NCBI RefSeq assembly: GCF_018260555.1
Contig: NZ_JAGLBB010000061.1
Location: 1 to 18,070, forward strand
Reading direction: 5' to 3'
DNA length: 18,070 bases
Origin: Deinococcus sp.
GTDB taxonomy: Bacteria; Deinococcota; Deinococci; Deinococcales; Deinococcaceae
Shown here: in pieces, positions 6,727 through 16,049 of the stretch
Numbering within the stretch: the stretch's first letter is position 1
Layout of the letters: the number at the start of each line of letters is the position of its first letter
Translations under genes and position numbers: made by a program
The notes under the pieces: model-generated
Told to the model about the DNA's origin: nothing
The model's database searches: none
What the model saw: the letters and a program-made list of their open reading frames with translations, nothing else

Positions 6727-8010
6727 ATGACGAGCGACACAGGAAGCACAGGAGCGGGAACGGGGCTGGAACGGGCGCGCGCGGCGTACGAGGCAGTCCG
6801 GGCGCAGGGACTGAAACTGAACATGCAGCGCGGGCAGCCCGCCGACGCGGACTTCGACCTGAGTAACGGTCTGCTAGGCGCGCTGGGCGAGAATGAGACG
6901 CACATGGACGGCCTGGACCTGCGCAACTACCCGGGCGGCGTGGCGGGGTTGCCGTCCGCGCGGGCGCTGTTCGGCGCGTACCTGGACCTGAAGCCCGAGA
7001 ACGTGATCGTGTGGAACAACGCCAGCCTGGAATTGCAGGGCTACGTGCTGACATTCGCGCTGCTGCACGGCCTGCGCGGTGGGAAGCCCTGGGTGGGTCA
7101 GAACCCGAAGATGATCGTCACGACGCCCGGCTACGACCGGCACTTCCTGCTGCTCGAGACGCTGGGCTTCGAGCTGCTGACCGTGGACATGCAGGCCGAC
7201 GGGCCGGACGTGGACGCTATCGAGCGGCTCGCGGCGGCCGATCCGTCCGTGAAGGGCGTGCTGTTCGTCCCGACGTACTCGAACCCCGGTGGCGAGACCA
7301 TAGGCGCCGAGAAGGCCCGCCGCCTGACCTCGCTGAAGGCGGCCGCGCCGGACTTCACGGTCTTCGCGGACGACGCGTACCGCGTGCATCACCTGTCGCC
7401 GGACCCGGCCGCGCAGGACACGCCAGTGAATCTCGTGGCGCTCTCGCGTGACGGGGGCTTCCCGGACCGGACCTTCGTGTTCGCCAGCACCAGCAAGGTC
7501 ACGTTCGCCGGGGCGGGCCTGGGCTTCCTGGGCAGCAGCGAGGACAACGTGAAGTGGCTCTCGAAGTACCTGAACGCGCAGAGTATCGGCCCGAACAAGG
7601 TCGAGCAGGCGCGTCACGTGAAGTTCCTCCAGGCCTACCCGGGCGGCCTTGAGGGCCTGATGGCGGCGCACGCGGCGCTGATCGAACCGAAGTTCCGCGC
7701 GGTGAACGAGGTTCTGAGCGAGGAACTCGGCACGGACGGCTCGTTCGCCACCTGGAACAATCCGCGCGGCGGGTACTTCATCAGCCTGGATACCACCGAG
7801 CCGGTCGCGGACCGCGTGGTGGCCCTGGCGGACGCGGCGGGCGTGAGCCTCACCCCGGCCGGAGCGACGTACCCGGGCGGGCGGGACCCGCACAACCGCA
7901 ACATCCGCCTCGCCCCGACCCGCCCACCCGCCCACGAGGTCTACGTGGCGATGCGCGCCGTGGCCACCTGCGTCCGGCTGGCGACCGAGGAGTACCGCGC
8001 GCGCGGCTGA
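6727..8010 (+). CDS. PLP-dependent aspartate aminotransferase, subgroup Ic (AspT-like)
   Basis: Fold-type I aminotransferase that should interconvert aspartate and 2-oxoglutarate with oxaloacetate and glutamate. The 427 residues closely follow the Corynebacterium AspT class: KLNMQRGQPADADFDL near the N-terminus, DLRNYPGGVAGLPSAR, PGYDRHF, the VPTYSNPGGETI loop with its PLP-contacting asparagine, FADDAYRVHHL, and the STSKVTFAGAG segment in which K257 is the PLP lysine. The end NIRLAPTRPPAHEV carries the arginine that binds the substrate carboxylate. The ATG is preceded by a leaderless-type TACCCT. It stands alone between the repeat-containing gap and the MarR gene. Substrate assignment rests on family resemblance. 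Confidence 0.92.
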   Translation: MTSDTGSTGAGTGLERARAAYEAVRAQGLKLNMQRGQPADADFDLSNGLLGALGENETHMDGLDLRNYPGGVAGLPSARALFGAYLDLKPENVIVWNNASLELQGYVLTFALLHGLRGGKPWVGQNPKMIVTTPGYDRHFLLLETLGFELLTVDMQADGPDVDAIERLAAADPSVKGVLFVPTYSNPGGETIGAEKARRLTSLKAAAPDFTVFADDAYRVHHLSPDPAAQDTPVNLVALSRDGGFPDRTFVFASTSKVTFAGAGLGFLGSSEDNVKWLSKYLNAQSIGPNKVEQARHVKFLQAYPGGLEGLMAAHAALIEPKFRAVNEVLSEELGTDGSFATWNNPRGGYFISLDTTEPVADRVVALADAAGVSLTPAGATYPGGRDPHNRNIRLAPTRPPAHEVYVAMRAVATCVRLATEEYRARG

Positions 8011-8105
8011 CGCCAGCGCCTGCCCTGAACGCGCCCGAATCACCCCCTCCCGGCTGGCCCGGGGGGGGAATGGTTCGCTTGACTTCATGCAGGAGCGCCC
8101 CCAGC

Positions 8106-8624
8106 ATGTGCTTCATGCCGAATCGTTACGCTGGCTCACCCGAGGACCGAGCGGCGTTGGACGCGTATATAAAGCTCTGGCGCGCGTCTCATGCCGTGGA
8201 AGCCGCTTCAAACCGGCATCTGGCGGCACACAACCTGACCATCAGCCAGTTCGGGGTGATCGAGGCGCTGTACCATCTGGGGCCGCTGAGTCAGCGGGTC
8301 CTGGCCGAGAAGATCCTGCGGTCCAGCGGGAACCTGACCATGGTGATCGATAACCTGGAACGCGACGGCCTGGTGCGCCGCGACCGGGACGAGGTAGACC
8401 GCCGGATCATGCGGGTCTCCCTGACCCCCGACGGCGAGGCGCTTGTCGGGCGGGTGCTGCCCACACACGTCTCGGGCATCCGCGAGGCCTTCTCGGTCCT
8501 GACCGCCGAGGAGCTTGCCGAGTTGACGCGGCTCTCCAAGAAGCTGGGGCTGGGCATGCGCCAGAGGGAAGAGGCGGCGCCGGTCACGACGGGCCGCCGC
8601 CGCAGCGCACGCAGCGGCGCCTGA
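8106..8624 (+). CDS. MarR-family repressor, MhqR-like
   Basis: Winged-helix DNA-binding protein, probably a dimeric repressor. The body matches the MhqR-type MarR group: YIKLWRASHAVEAASNRHL (helix 1), LTISQFGVIEALYHLGPLSQR, the recognition helix SSGNLTMVIDNLERDGLV and wing RDRDEVDRRIMRVSLT. MhqR in Bacillus represses dioxygenase and esterase genes and is released by quinones; the next gene here is a fusion of just those two activities. From MPNRY onward the protein has no cysteine, so thiol-based sensing as in OhrR is unlikely. ATG 8106 has AGGAG at 8091-8095; ATG 8115 (MPNRY) is an alternative, and the 8106 start adds one cysteine at residue 2. The tail GRRRSARSGA is basic. Its TGA shares its last base with a repeat. 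Confidence 0.85.
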   Translation: MCFMPNRYAGSPEDRAALDAYIKLWRASHAVEAASNRHLAAHNLTISQFGVIEALYHLGPLSQRVLAEKILRSSGNLTMVIDNLERDGLVRRDRDEVDRRIMRVSLTPDGEALVGRVLPTHVSGIREAFSVLTAEELAELTRLSKKLGLGMRQREEAAPVTTGRRRSARSGA

Positions 8625-8757
8625 TACGGATTGCGATTGATTCGCTGCACTTATGAATCAATCCGAGCGGACGCGAGTGGGAACAATGTACGGGTTGGGC
8701 GGTATGGAGCCGCAGGCGGCGCTTTTTCGACTGTGGCGCAATGGAGCGGCAGTCCGG
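8624..8757 (+). repeat. Dispersed repeat, complete copy (subtype B)
   Basis: It starts ATACGGATTGCG on the last base of the marR stop codon. A hairpin pairs GATTGATTC at 8635-8643 with GAATCAATC at 8655-8663. The core CAATCCGAGCGGACGCGAGT is followed by the subtype-B block GGGCGGTATGGAGCCGCAGG, shared with the copy at 16258. The right end is GGCAGTCCGGAT. The remaining 200 bp to the next gene hold a small GGAGG-TGATT-CCTCC hairpin at about 8779-8793 and the AT-rich promoter region. Confidence 0.78.
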
Positions 8758-8910
8758 ATGATCCGGATTCGGGACGTGGAGGTGATTCCTCCGGATGGCC
8801 TCGGTCCGGAACAGCACCGGGCGACCTCCTTGCCTGCTGGAGCCTGCTTTTACCCGGCCCTGTCCGCCTGGGTGGGCCTGTTTAGCCATCCTTTTCGGAT
8901 ATCCACATCT

Positions 8911-8926
8911 TGTGATTTGTGTTACT
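8911..8926. promoter_or_regulatory. Weak CRP-like site upstream of the dioxygenase-esterase gene
   Basis: TGTGA-N6-TTACT matches the CRP-family consensus TGTGA-N6-TCACA at 8 of 10 half-site positions. Its centre is about 40 bp upstream of the presumed leaderless start at 8959, near the classical class II activator position. Suggestive only. Confidence 0.25.
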
Positions 8927-8927
8927 T

Positions 8928-8945
8928 TTAACAATTCAATGTTAA
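8928..8945. promoter_or_regulatory. Dyad operator candidate for the MarR repressor
   Basis: TTAACAATTCAATGTTAA has perfect 6-bp arms (TTAACA/TGTTAA) with one further matched pair inside. The 18-bp size suits a MarR dimer. It ends one base before the -10 box of the dioxygenase-esterase gene, so bound protein would block RNA polymerase. It stands in a short AT-rich patch that contrasts with the surrounding DNA. No similar dyad was found upstream of marR. Confidence 0.5.
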
Positions 8946-8946
8946 G

Positions 8947-8952
8947 TAGTCT
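8947..8952 (+). promoter_or_regulatory. -10 box of a leaderless promoter for the dioxygenase-esterase gene
   Basis: TAGTCT lies 6 nt before the ATG at 8959. No Shine-Dalgarno is present between them (TTCCCC). Confidence 0.5.
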
Positions 8953-8958
8953 TTCCCC

Positions 8959-10620
<1,662 letters not shown>

Positions 10621-10684
10621 CCGCGACCGGGGGTCGGTGGAAGGAACGTCACGGTTTCTTCTACCGGCCCTCGCCTCTTGAGCA

Positions 10685-11023
10685 TCAAGCTTTCGCAGTG
10701 TGGAGAACAGCGAGGGGACAGGGGTGGCCAGAGGTCACGCGGTCCCCTTCCCCCTCTTTGGCTCTCTCGTCAAGGCGCATGGCACGCTCCTCCGGGGTAG
10801 CCCACACCGGGCGCGAGAGGGGCAGGTCATCCGGGGCCGGGACGCCGGGTGTCCGGGGTAGCCTCTCCGGGTATTCGCCGTCGCGGTTAACAGTGTCGGC
10901 GTTCAGGCGGGTATGGTCCAGAGGCGGCCCGGGCGTGGTCCGGCTGCGTCCGGGGGGTTCAGCATCGGTGCAACGGGGGCCGACTCCGTTTGGCGTATGG
11001 CCCGTTCCCGCCGCGGTCCACAT
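10685..11023 (-). CDS. Doubtful hypothetical protein in a 448-bp gap
   Basis: The gap 10621-11068 holds one open frame of 112 codons. Its first half is proline- and threonine-rich; the second half (NRDGEYPERLPRTPGVPAPDD, then RPVWATPEERAMRLDERAKEGEGD) looks more protein-like and is charged. GC bias at third positions is weaker than in the sure genes, and there is neither a Shine-Dalgarno nor a convincing -10 box at the ATG. No family is recognised. It may be a small disordered protein, a decayed gene, or chance. The rest of the gap shows only a short CGACC-GGG-GGTCG hairpin at 10624-10636 after the dioxygenase-esterase stop. Confidence 0.3.
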   Translation of the reverse strand: MWTAAGTGHTPNGVGPRCTDAEPPGRSRTTPGPPLDHTRLNADTVNRDGEYPERLPRTPGVPAPDDLPLSRPVWATPEERAMRLDERAKEGEGDRVTSGHPCPLAVLHTAKA

Positions 11024-11068
11024 CCAGTACAGAATGAGCCGGTTGAAACGCGGGGCGGGTGGCGCAGG

Positions 11069-11623
11069 TCAGCGGAATTTGACGGTAGCCAGTACCTTAC
11101 TGAACGTGTCACTGGCGGCCCCGAACCGCTTTGGCGTGTCGGTCAACTGGAACGAGTACAGGTTCTTGGCCCCCACGCCGTACCAGACGCGCATGCTCAG
11201 TGTTCCTTTGGGGTGTGTGAGGGTGTAGTTGCGTTCCAGGCCGCCCAGACCGCCGTACCCGACCGTGCGGCTGGCCGTCTGCCGGATGGACGCTCCGGTG
11301 GATTTCACGCCCTGCTCGAATTTGGCGAACTCGCTGGCGGGCGTGGGGGCCGCGCCGCCCTTGGGGGTGTAGAGCAGGCGCATCAGCGTGGCAGGCGGCG
11401 CCTTGGCCGAGACGATACTGATTCCAGCGGCACCGTCGTTGAAGTTCACACCAAGCCAGGAGGCGGGCAGACTGACCGTGAACGGCAATTTCGGTTCGTT
11501 GACGGCCACCAGTTTCTGCGCCCCGGCCTGCGCACCGGTCAGGGTCAGGGTAAAAAGCGTGCCAGCCAGGGCCGGGCGCAGCGCGGTCAAGGAAGCGGCC
11601 TGCAGCAGACGGGGGACGTTCAT
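11069..11623 (-). CDS. Secreted protein, possibly PsbP/DUF1795-like
   Basis: A 184-residue protein with a Sec signal peptide: MNVPRLLQAASLTALRPALAGTLF..., hydrophobic core about 12-31, and a likely cleavage after AQA near residue 34; there is no lipobox cysteine. The mature part begins with a strand-rich LPFTVSLPASWLGV and ends YSFQLTDTPKRFGAASDTFSKVLATVKFR, a pattern seen in small PsbP/Mog1-like envelope proteins. That family call is tentative. The start at 11623 rather than further upstream is supported by the signal peptide and by TACGGT 7 nt upstream. It lies downstream of lepB on the same strand but has its own promoter. Function unknown. Confidence 0.75.
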   Translation of the reverse strand: MNVPRLLQAASLTALRPALAGTLFTLTLTGAQAGAQKLVAVNEPKLPFTVSLPASWLGVNFNDGAAGISIVSAKAPPATLMRLLYTPKGGAAPTPASEFAKFEQGVKSTGASIRQTASRTVGYGGLGGLERNYTLTHPKGTLSMRVWYGVGAKNLYSFQLTDTPKRFGAASDTFSKVLATVKFR

Positions 11624-11630
11624 GAGAGGC

Positions 11631-11636
11631 ACCGTA
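11631..11636 (-). promoter_or_regulatory. -10 box of a leaderless promoter for the secreted protein
   Basis: On the minus strand TACGGT is followed by 7 nt (GCCTCTC) and the ATG at 11623. Confidence 0.5.
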
Positions 11637-11728
11637 GCAGCGGAGTATGAGGGTCCCGCGCGGCCCGCGTGAATCGCTGCCTGGCGTACCGGTCGCACGG
11701 ACCGCCGGAGGAAAGGCTCAACACACTG

Positions 11729-11778
11729 TTCAATCCGAATGGGCGCGAGTGAAAGCAGCGCGGCGTACCGGGCGTAGA
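11729..11778 (+). repeat. Dispersed repeat, internal remnant
   Basis: TTCAATCCGAATGGGCGCGA followed by AGCAGCGCGG and ACCGGGCGTAGAG matches the core of the other copies, but both terminal ATACGG ends are missing. A near-tandem GGGCGTAGA motif overlaps and follows it (11769-11787). It lies between lepB and the secreted-protein gene. Confidence 0.55.
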
Positions 11779-11845
11779 GGGCGTAGAGCTAGAGGGCCTA
11801 GGGGAAGTCAGCCGGGGCATGGGCGGGTTGCACGCTGCCGTCCAG

Positions 11846-12451
11846 TCAGCGGGGAATCAGGCCGGGGCGGGGCCACAGGCGCAGATTGGCGGGCCCGGCG
11901 GCGTCACGCAGGTCAACCGGTCCGTAGGCGCGGCTGTCGAGGCTGCTGCCCAGTCGGCGGTTATCGCCCATGACCCAGACCTTGCCGGGCGGGACGGTCA
12001 GTTCCGGCTGGTCGGCCACGAAACCCTCGCTGGCGTACGATTCGGCGGCGGCGTGGCCGTTCAGGAACAGTTGCCCGTCCCGGAAAGCCACGCGGTCCCC
12101 GGCGAGGGCCAGCACCCGCTTGACGTTGTACGGCCGGTAACGCAGGCCACGCAGCGTTTCGAAAGCGTAGGGACTGCTGGCCGGGGCCTTGAAGATCAGC
12201 AGGTCGCCCCGGCGCGGGTACGGGGTGGGCAGGCCCCAGGCGCGCAGCCAGCGCGGGTACTTGAGCAGCAGCAGCACGTCACCGGAGTCCAGGGTTTCGT
12301 TCATGGAGTCGCCGTCCACGCGGGCCAGGGTGGCGCCGAAGGTACTCAGCAGGTACACGGGCAGCAGGCCACCCAGAATCCAGCGCCGCCACGCACCAGC
12401 GCCGGACGGCGGAGCCACTGGGATGGTCGGGGCGGGGTCGTGTGCGCTCAC
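11846..12451 (-). CDS. lepB: Signal peptidase I
   Basis: Membrane-bound serine protease that removes signal peptides from exported proteins. From the GTG at 12451 the protein has 201 residues: a short cytoplasmic N-terminus, one transmembrane segment (about 24-43, WILGGLLPVYLLSTFGATLA), the catalytic serine S49 in DGDSMNETL and the catalytic lysine K111 in YNVKRVLALAGD. VWVMGDNRRLGSSLDSRAYGPV is the conserved C-terminal box. There is no ATG near the N-terminus; GTG is chosen because TACCCT lies 9 nt upstream, giving an almost leaderless mRNA. Readings further upstream lack family features. The substrate-like secreted protein downstream is on the same strand. Confidence 0.9.
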   Translation of the reverse strand: MSAHDPAPTIPVAPPSGAGAWRRWILGGLLPVYLLSTFGATLARVDGDSMNETLDSGDVLLLLKYPRWLRAWGLPTPYPRRGDLLIFKAPASSPYAFETLRGLRYRPYNVKRVLALAGDRVAFRDGQLFLNGHAAAESYASEGFVADQPELTVPPGKVWVMGDNRRLGSSLDSRAYGPVDLRDAAGPANLRLWPRPGLIPR

Positions 12452-12534
12452 AGCGAACCGAGGGTAGCACCGCACGGTCTCGGGCGCGTGCCGGGCGCTT
12501 GGCGAGCGCGCGTGAAGCAGGTGAAGGCGGACCG

Positions 12535-12545
12535 ATACGGATTCC
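12535..12545 (+). repeat. Dispersed repeat, terminal remnant
   Basis: ATACGGATTCC equals the left terminus of the dispersed repeat, but no hairpin or core follows. It sits 59 bp upstream of the FKBP promoter. An 11-bp match could be chance in this sequence. Confidence 0.3.
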
Positions 12546-12603
12546 AGGCGACCCGTCTTCATGGTCACTTCAGGGAGGGTGGCGGGCCGGGGCACTGACC
12601 CGT

Positions 12604-12609
12604 TACGCT
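12604..12609 (+). promoter_or_regulatory. -10 box of a leaderless promoter for the FKBP gene
   Basis: TACGCT is followed by 7 nt (GTCGCCC) and the ATG at 12617. Confidence 0.55.
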
Positions 12610-12616
12610 GTCGCCC

Positions 12617-12958
12617 ATGGCTGACGGTATGACGGACGGATTGAAAGTCGAGAAGTACTTCGAGGGCGGCGGCGCGCCAGCCCAGGCGGGCAAGATGGTG
12701 CGCGTGCACTACACCGGGACGCTGGAGAACGGGCAGAAGTTCGACTCCAGCCGTGACCGTGGTGAGCCCATCGAGTTCCCGCTGGGCGTGGGGTACGTCA
12801 TTCAGGGCTGGGATCAGGGCGTCGCGCAGCTGAACGTGGGCGACAAGGCCAAACTGACCATTCCGGCCAGCCTGGGCTACGGCGCGGCGGGCGTTCCCGG
12901 CGTGATTCCCGGCGGCGCGACCCTGATCTTCGACGTCGAACTCGTTGACGTCCGCTGA
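12617..12958 (+). CDS. FKBP-type peptidyl-prolyl cis-trans isomerase
   Basis: A single-domain 113-residue FKBP that speeds cis-trans isomerisation of X-Pro bonds; cytoplasmic, as no signal peptide is present. The sequence has every FKBP landmark: VRVHYTGTLENGQKFDSSRD, IEFPLGVGYVIQGWDQGVAQL with the pocket-lining VIQGW, GDKAKLTIPASLGYG, and PGGATLIFDVELVDV at the end. There is no chaperone insert-in-flap domain of SlyD type. The start is fixed by TACGCT 7 nt upstream. It is followed by a 359-bp gap and then galT, so co-transcription is not certain. Confidence 0.94.
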   Translation: MADGMTDGLKVEKYFEGGGAPAQAGKMVRVHYTGTLENGQKFDSSRDRGEPIEFPLGVGYVIQGWDQGVAQLNVGDKAKLTIPASLGYGAAGVPGVIPGGATLIFDVELVDVR

Positions 12959-13114
12959 GGCACTCCCCTGTCTGAGGTTCGGCGACGGCCTGGGCGTGTC
13001 CACCGACGTGAGCAGCAGCACGAGGAAAGTCGGCTGCTCTGATTTGCTGCAAGGCGTGACCGGCGGTACACCGAGGCCTCTGCACCGCCTGCCGCCGAGC
13101 GCCGGGGCGGTGGA

Positions 13115-13134
13115 CGTGATACGCCACGGTCACG
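13115..13134. promoter_or_regulatory. CGTGA-N10-TCACG dyad upstream of galT
   Basis: Perfect 5-bp arms separated by 10 bp, about 185 bp upstream of the galT start. The arms equal those of the next dyad and of the 16-bp palindrome at 16050. It might bind a regulator of galTK; the spacing differs between the three sites, which weakens the idea of a common protein. Confidence 0.25.
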
Positions 13135-13167
13135 CCGGCACCAACCATAATGAAGTCGGGATCGAGC

Positions 13168-13182
13168 GCGTGATGGTCACGC
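13168..13182. promoter_or_regulatory. Perfect dyad GCGTGATGGTCACGC upstream of galT
   Basis: Six-bp arms GCGTGA/TCACGC around TGG, about 136 bp upstream of the galT start. It could be an operator or a small RNA hairpin. Confidence 0.3.
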
Positions 13183-13317
13183 ACTCCCGCGAGGTTGTGG
13201 ACGCGGGTGGCAGCACACACGGCCGGAAACGCAGCGGCCCCCCGCGCCTCCCGCCCAGGCGCCGACCCACGATCAGGGCGGCACGGTGGCCCCGCACTCT
13301 TACCGGGAGACCCTGAC

Positions 13318-14435
13318 ATGACCATCCGCACCGAGGCCCCCGCAGCCCTGCACGCGCAGGACTTCACGAAACCCGACGGGCGCGGCATGACGCTCTACGG
13401 CCTCGCGCCGGTCGCCGTGACCAGTGAGATTCCCAGCCCCAGCCCGGAGCCCGTGGACGCCCGCCCGCTCATGCGCTGGCATCCGCTGCGCGGCGAGTGG
13501 GTCATGTACGCCGCGCACCGCATGGGGCGCACGTTCCTGCCGCCGCCCGAGTACAACCCGCTGGCTCCCACCAGCGACGCTGCGCACCCCACGGAACTGC
13601 CGCAGGGCCGGTACGACATTGCGGTGTTCGACAACCGCTTTCCCAGCCTGACCCTGAATGCGCCCACGCCGCCGCCGGGCCCGGCCGGGACGCGTGCTGG
13701 CGTGGGCAAGTGCGAGGTCGTGGTGTTCAGTCAGAGCGCCCAGGGCCGCCTGAGTGACCTGAGCGACGCGCAGGTGGACCTGCTGCTGGGCGTGTGGGCC
13801 GACCGCACCACCCGGCTGGCGGCCACCGGGCAGATTCACAGCGTCCTGGCCTTCGAGAACCGGGGCGTGGAGGTCGGCGTGACGCTGCACCACCCGCACG
13901 GGCAGATCTACGCCTACGATCACGTACCGCCCGTGCAGGCCCGCATGACCGCGCAGATGGAGGCGTACCACGCCCGGAGCGGCCGCCCGTGGCTGGCGGA
14001 CTTCGTGGCGGAAGAGCGCGGGAGCGGCGAACGGATCATCCACGACGACGGCGAGTCCCTGAGCGTCGTGCCGCCGTTTGCGCGCTACTCCTTCGAGACG
14101 TGGGTGCTGCCGACCCGCCCGGTCAGTCTGCTGTCCGAACTGGGGGCCGGGGAGCGGGCCAGCCTCGCCCGCAGCCTCAAGGGCGCCCTGCTGCGCCTGG
14201 ACGGACTGTTCGGCGTGCGGATGCCGTACCTGCTGACGGTGCATCAGGCGCCGCTGGACGGGCCGCACCCGGCGTTCCCGCTGCACATCGAGATCTACCC
14301 GTACCTGCGCGCGCCGGGCCGCATGAAGTACCTCGCCGGGACCGAACAGGGAGCCGGGGAGTTTGCGAACGACAAATTCCCGGAGGCGGCCGCTGCCGAA
14401 CTGCGCGCCGTCCCCCCCACCGCCGGAGAGAACCT

Positions 14436-14439
<4 letters not shown>
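13318..14439 (+). CDS. galT: Galactose-1-phosphate uridylyltransferase GalT
   Basis: HIT-superfamily enzyme of the Leloir pathway that exchanges UMP between UDP-glucose and galactose-1-phosphate. The 373 residues contain LMRWHPLRGEWVMYAAHRMGR near residue 52, FDNRFPSL, FENRGVEVGVTLHHPHGQIYAY with the uridylylated H194 in HPHGQ, and FPLHIEIYPYLR near the C-terminus. The zinc-binding C-x2-C loop of the E. coli enzyme is replaced here by PEYNPLAPTSD, so the structural metal site is probably lost. The ATG at 13318 has GGGAG 8 nt upstream. Its end overlaps galK by 4 nt (GTGA), making a coupled galT-galK operon. No galE, galM or transporter is in the window. Confidence 0.94.
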
Positions 14440-15506
<1,067 letters not shown>

Positions 15507-15594
15507 AACGGACCGCGAAGCGGGCAACCGGGCGCACGGACCAAATGTAGATGAAACAGGCTGAATCTGTCCGAACTCACCCGCCATAGAAGCA

Positions 15595-15626
15595 TGAGGC
15601 CCGATCCGGCAGGGATACGGGCCTCA
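15595..15626. terminator. Stem-loop between convergent galK and the hydrophilic-protein gene
   Basis: TGAGGCCCG at 15595-15603 pairs with CGGGCCTCA at 15618-15626, and the inner ATCC/GGAT pairs extend the stem around GGCAG with one bulged A. There is no run of T after it on the plus strand and only TGCTTCT on the minus strand, so it is not a textbook intrinsic terminator. Position between convergent genes favours a termination or RNA-end role. Confidence 0.45.
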
Positions 15627-15735
15627 ACCGTTGAATATCAGGGTGGCCGTTTAGGCGGGCGCGGGGGCTGGGCTGCGGCGCGCAACGAGCAGGCGAGAAC
15701 CGGGTCGCGGGCCAAGAGGCAACAGACCACCCGCA

Positions 15736-15771
15736 CACCGGGTTGGTAACGAAACGGACGGTCGTTCGTAT
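15736..15771 (+). repeat. Dispersed repeat, right-half remnant (subtype A)
   Basis: ACCGGGTTGGTAACGAAACG then GACGGTCGTTCGTAT matches the right half of the copies at 3320 and 6463 (GGGTTGTCAACGAAAC...CGTAT). Its last base is the final A of the minus-strand stop codon TAA of the gene at 15771-15977, so again a repeat end and a stop codon share a base. The left half is missing or too diverged. Confidence 0.5.
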
Positions 15772-15977
15772 TAAACCCCGTCGTTGGTCCGCTCGTTTTC
15801 CGGGTCTTTTTGTCGGTTAGGTTCGCCGTGCTCGACCCCAATGTCGGGGTTGCCAGGGCTATCCTGCACCACGCCGCGCTGGTCGTAGGGGGGAATATGG
15901 CGCAGGCTCTCGGCGTCACTGTGCTCGTGCTGTTCAGTGGGGGTTCCCACCACTTCGTCGCTGGTGTGTCCGGTCAT
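15771..15977 (-). CDS. Small hydrophilin-like disordered protein, 68 residues
   Basis: Unrecognised, but probably real. The translation starts MTGHTSDEVVGTPTEQHEH and ends RQKDPENERTNDGV. It has 15 acidic against 5 basic residues, 5 histidines, 7 prolines, 7 glycines (about 10 percent), no cysteine, no tryptophan or phenylalanine, and no hydrophobic stretch; it is surely disordered. High glycine and hydrophilicity are the hydrophilin criteria, a class linked to water-deficit tolerance. The start is fixed by TACAGT 7 nt upstream (leaderless). A 16-bp palindrome lies about 80 bp upstream. The stop shares a base with a repeat remnant. Acting as a desiccation protectant is inference only; it may equally be a small regulator or a lineage-specific protein. 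Confidence 0.65.
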   Translation of the reverse strand: MTGHTSDEVVGTPTEQHEHSDAESLRHIPPYDQRGVVQDSPGNPDIGVEHGEPNRQKDPENERTNDGV

Positions 15978-15984
15978 GCCGCCC

Positions 15985-15990
15985 ACTGTA
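15985..15990 (-). promoter_or_regulatory. -10 box of a leaderless promoter for the hydrophilin-like gene
   Basis: On the minus strand TACAGT is followed by 7 nt (GGGCGGC) and the ATG at 15977. Confidence 0.55.
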
Positions 15991-16049
15991 GGGTCGGGGC
16001 GCGGCGGCTCAGGTGTGCCGGGCCTCAAGAAACGTTGGGGTCTACCTGC

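Larger units (their letters stand above)
12959..13317 (+). other. 359-bp gap before galT without a convincing gene
   Basis: Open frames on both strands cross this gap, but none has a start signal or a recognisable family. The segment reading DVIRHGHAGTNHNEVGIERV might be part of a decayed gene; this is a guess. Two dyads with CGTGA/TCACG arms lie here and are listed separately. The final bases hold the galT ribosome-binding site GGGAG at 13305-13309. Confidence 0.5.

Noticed and set aside
8653..8931. Small ORF starting MNQSERTRVGT, with a similar peptide in the copy at 16258
   Set aside because: The shared peptide is simply translation of the repeat core. No ribosome-binding site or -10 box precedes it, and the two frames diverge outside the repeat.
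10698..11228. Plus-strand open frame in the gap after the dioxygenase-esterase gene
   Set aside because: Its second half is antisense to the secreted-protein gene, it is arginine/serine/glycine-rich as expected of a GC-rich shadow frame, and it has no start signal.
12945..13316. Plus-strand open frame between FKBP and galT
   Set aside because: No recognisable family, no start signal, uneven codon use, and a basic, arginine-rich end typical of non-coding GC-rich DNA. A decayed gene cannot be excluded.
15507..15640. Possible tRNA gene after galK
   Set aside because: The stem at 15595-15626 does not belong to a cloverleaf; no T-arm motif or acceptor stem pairs around it.
15638..15919. Alternative minus-strand ORF overlapping the hydrophilin-like gene
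   Set aside because: It has no promoter or ribosome-binding site at its start and an irregular composition; the other frame has an exact leaderless promoter and coherent composition.
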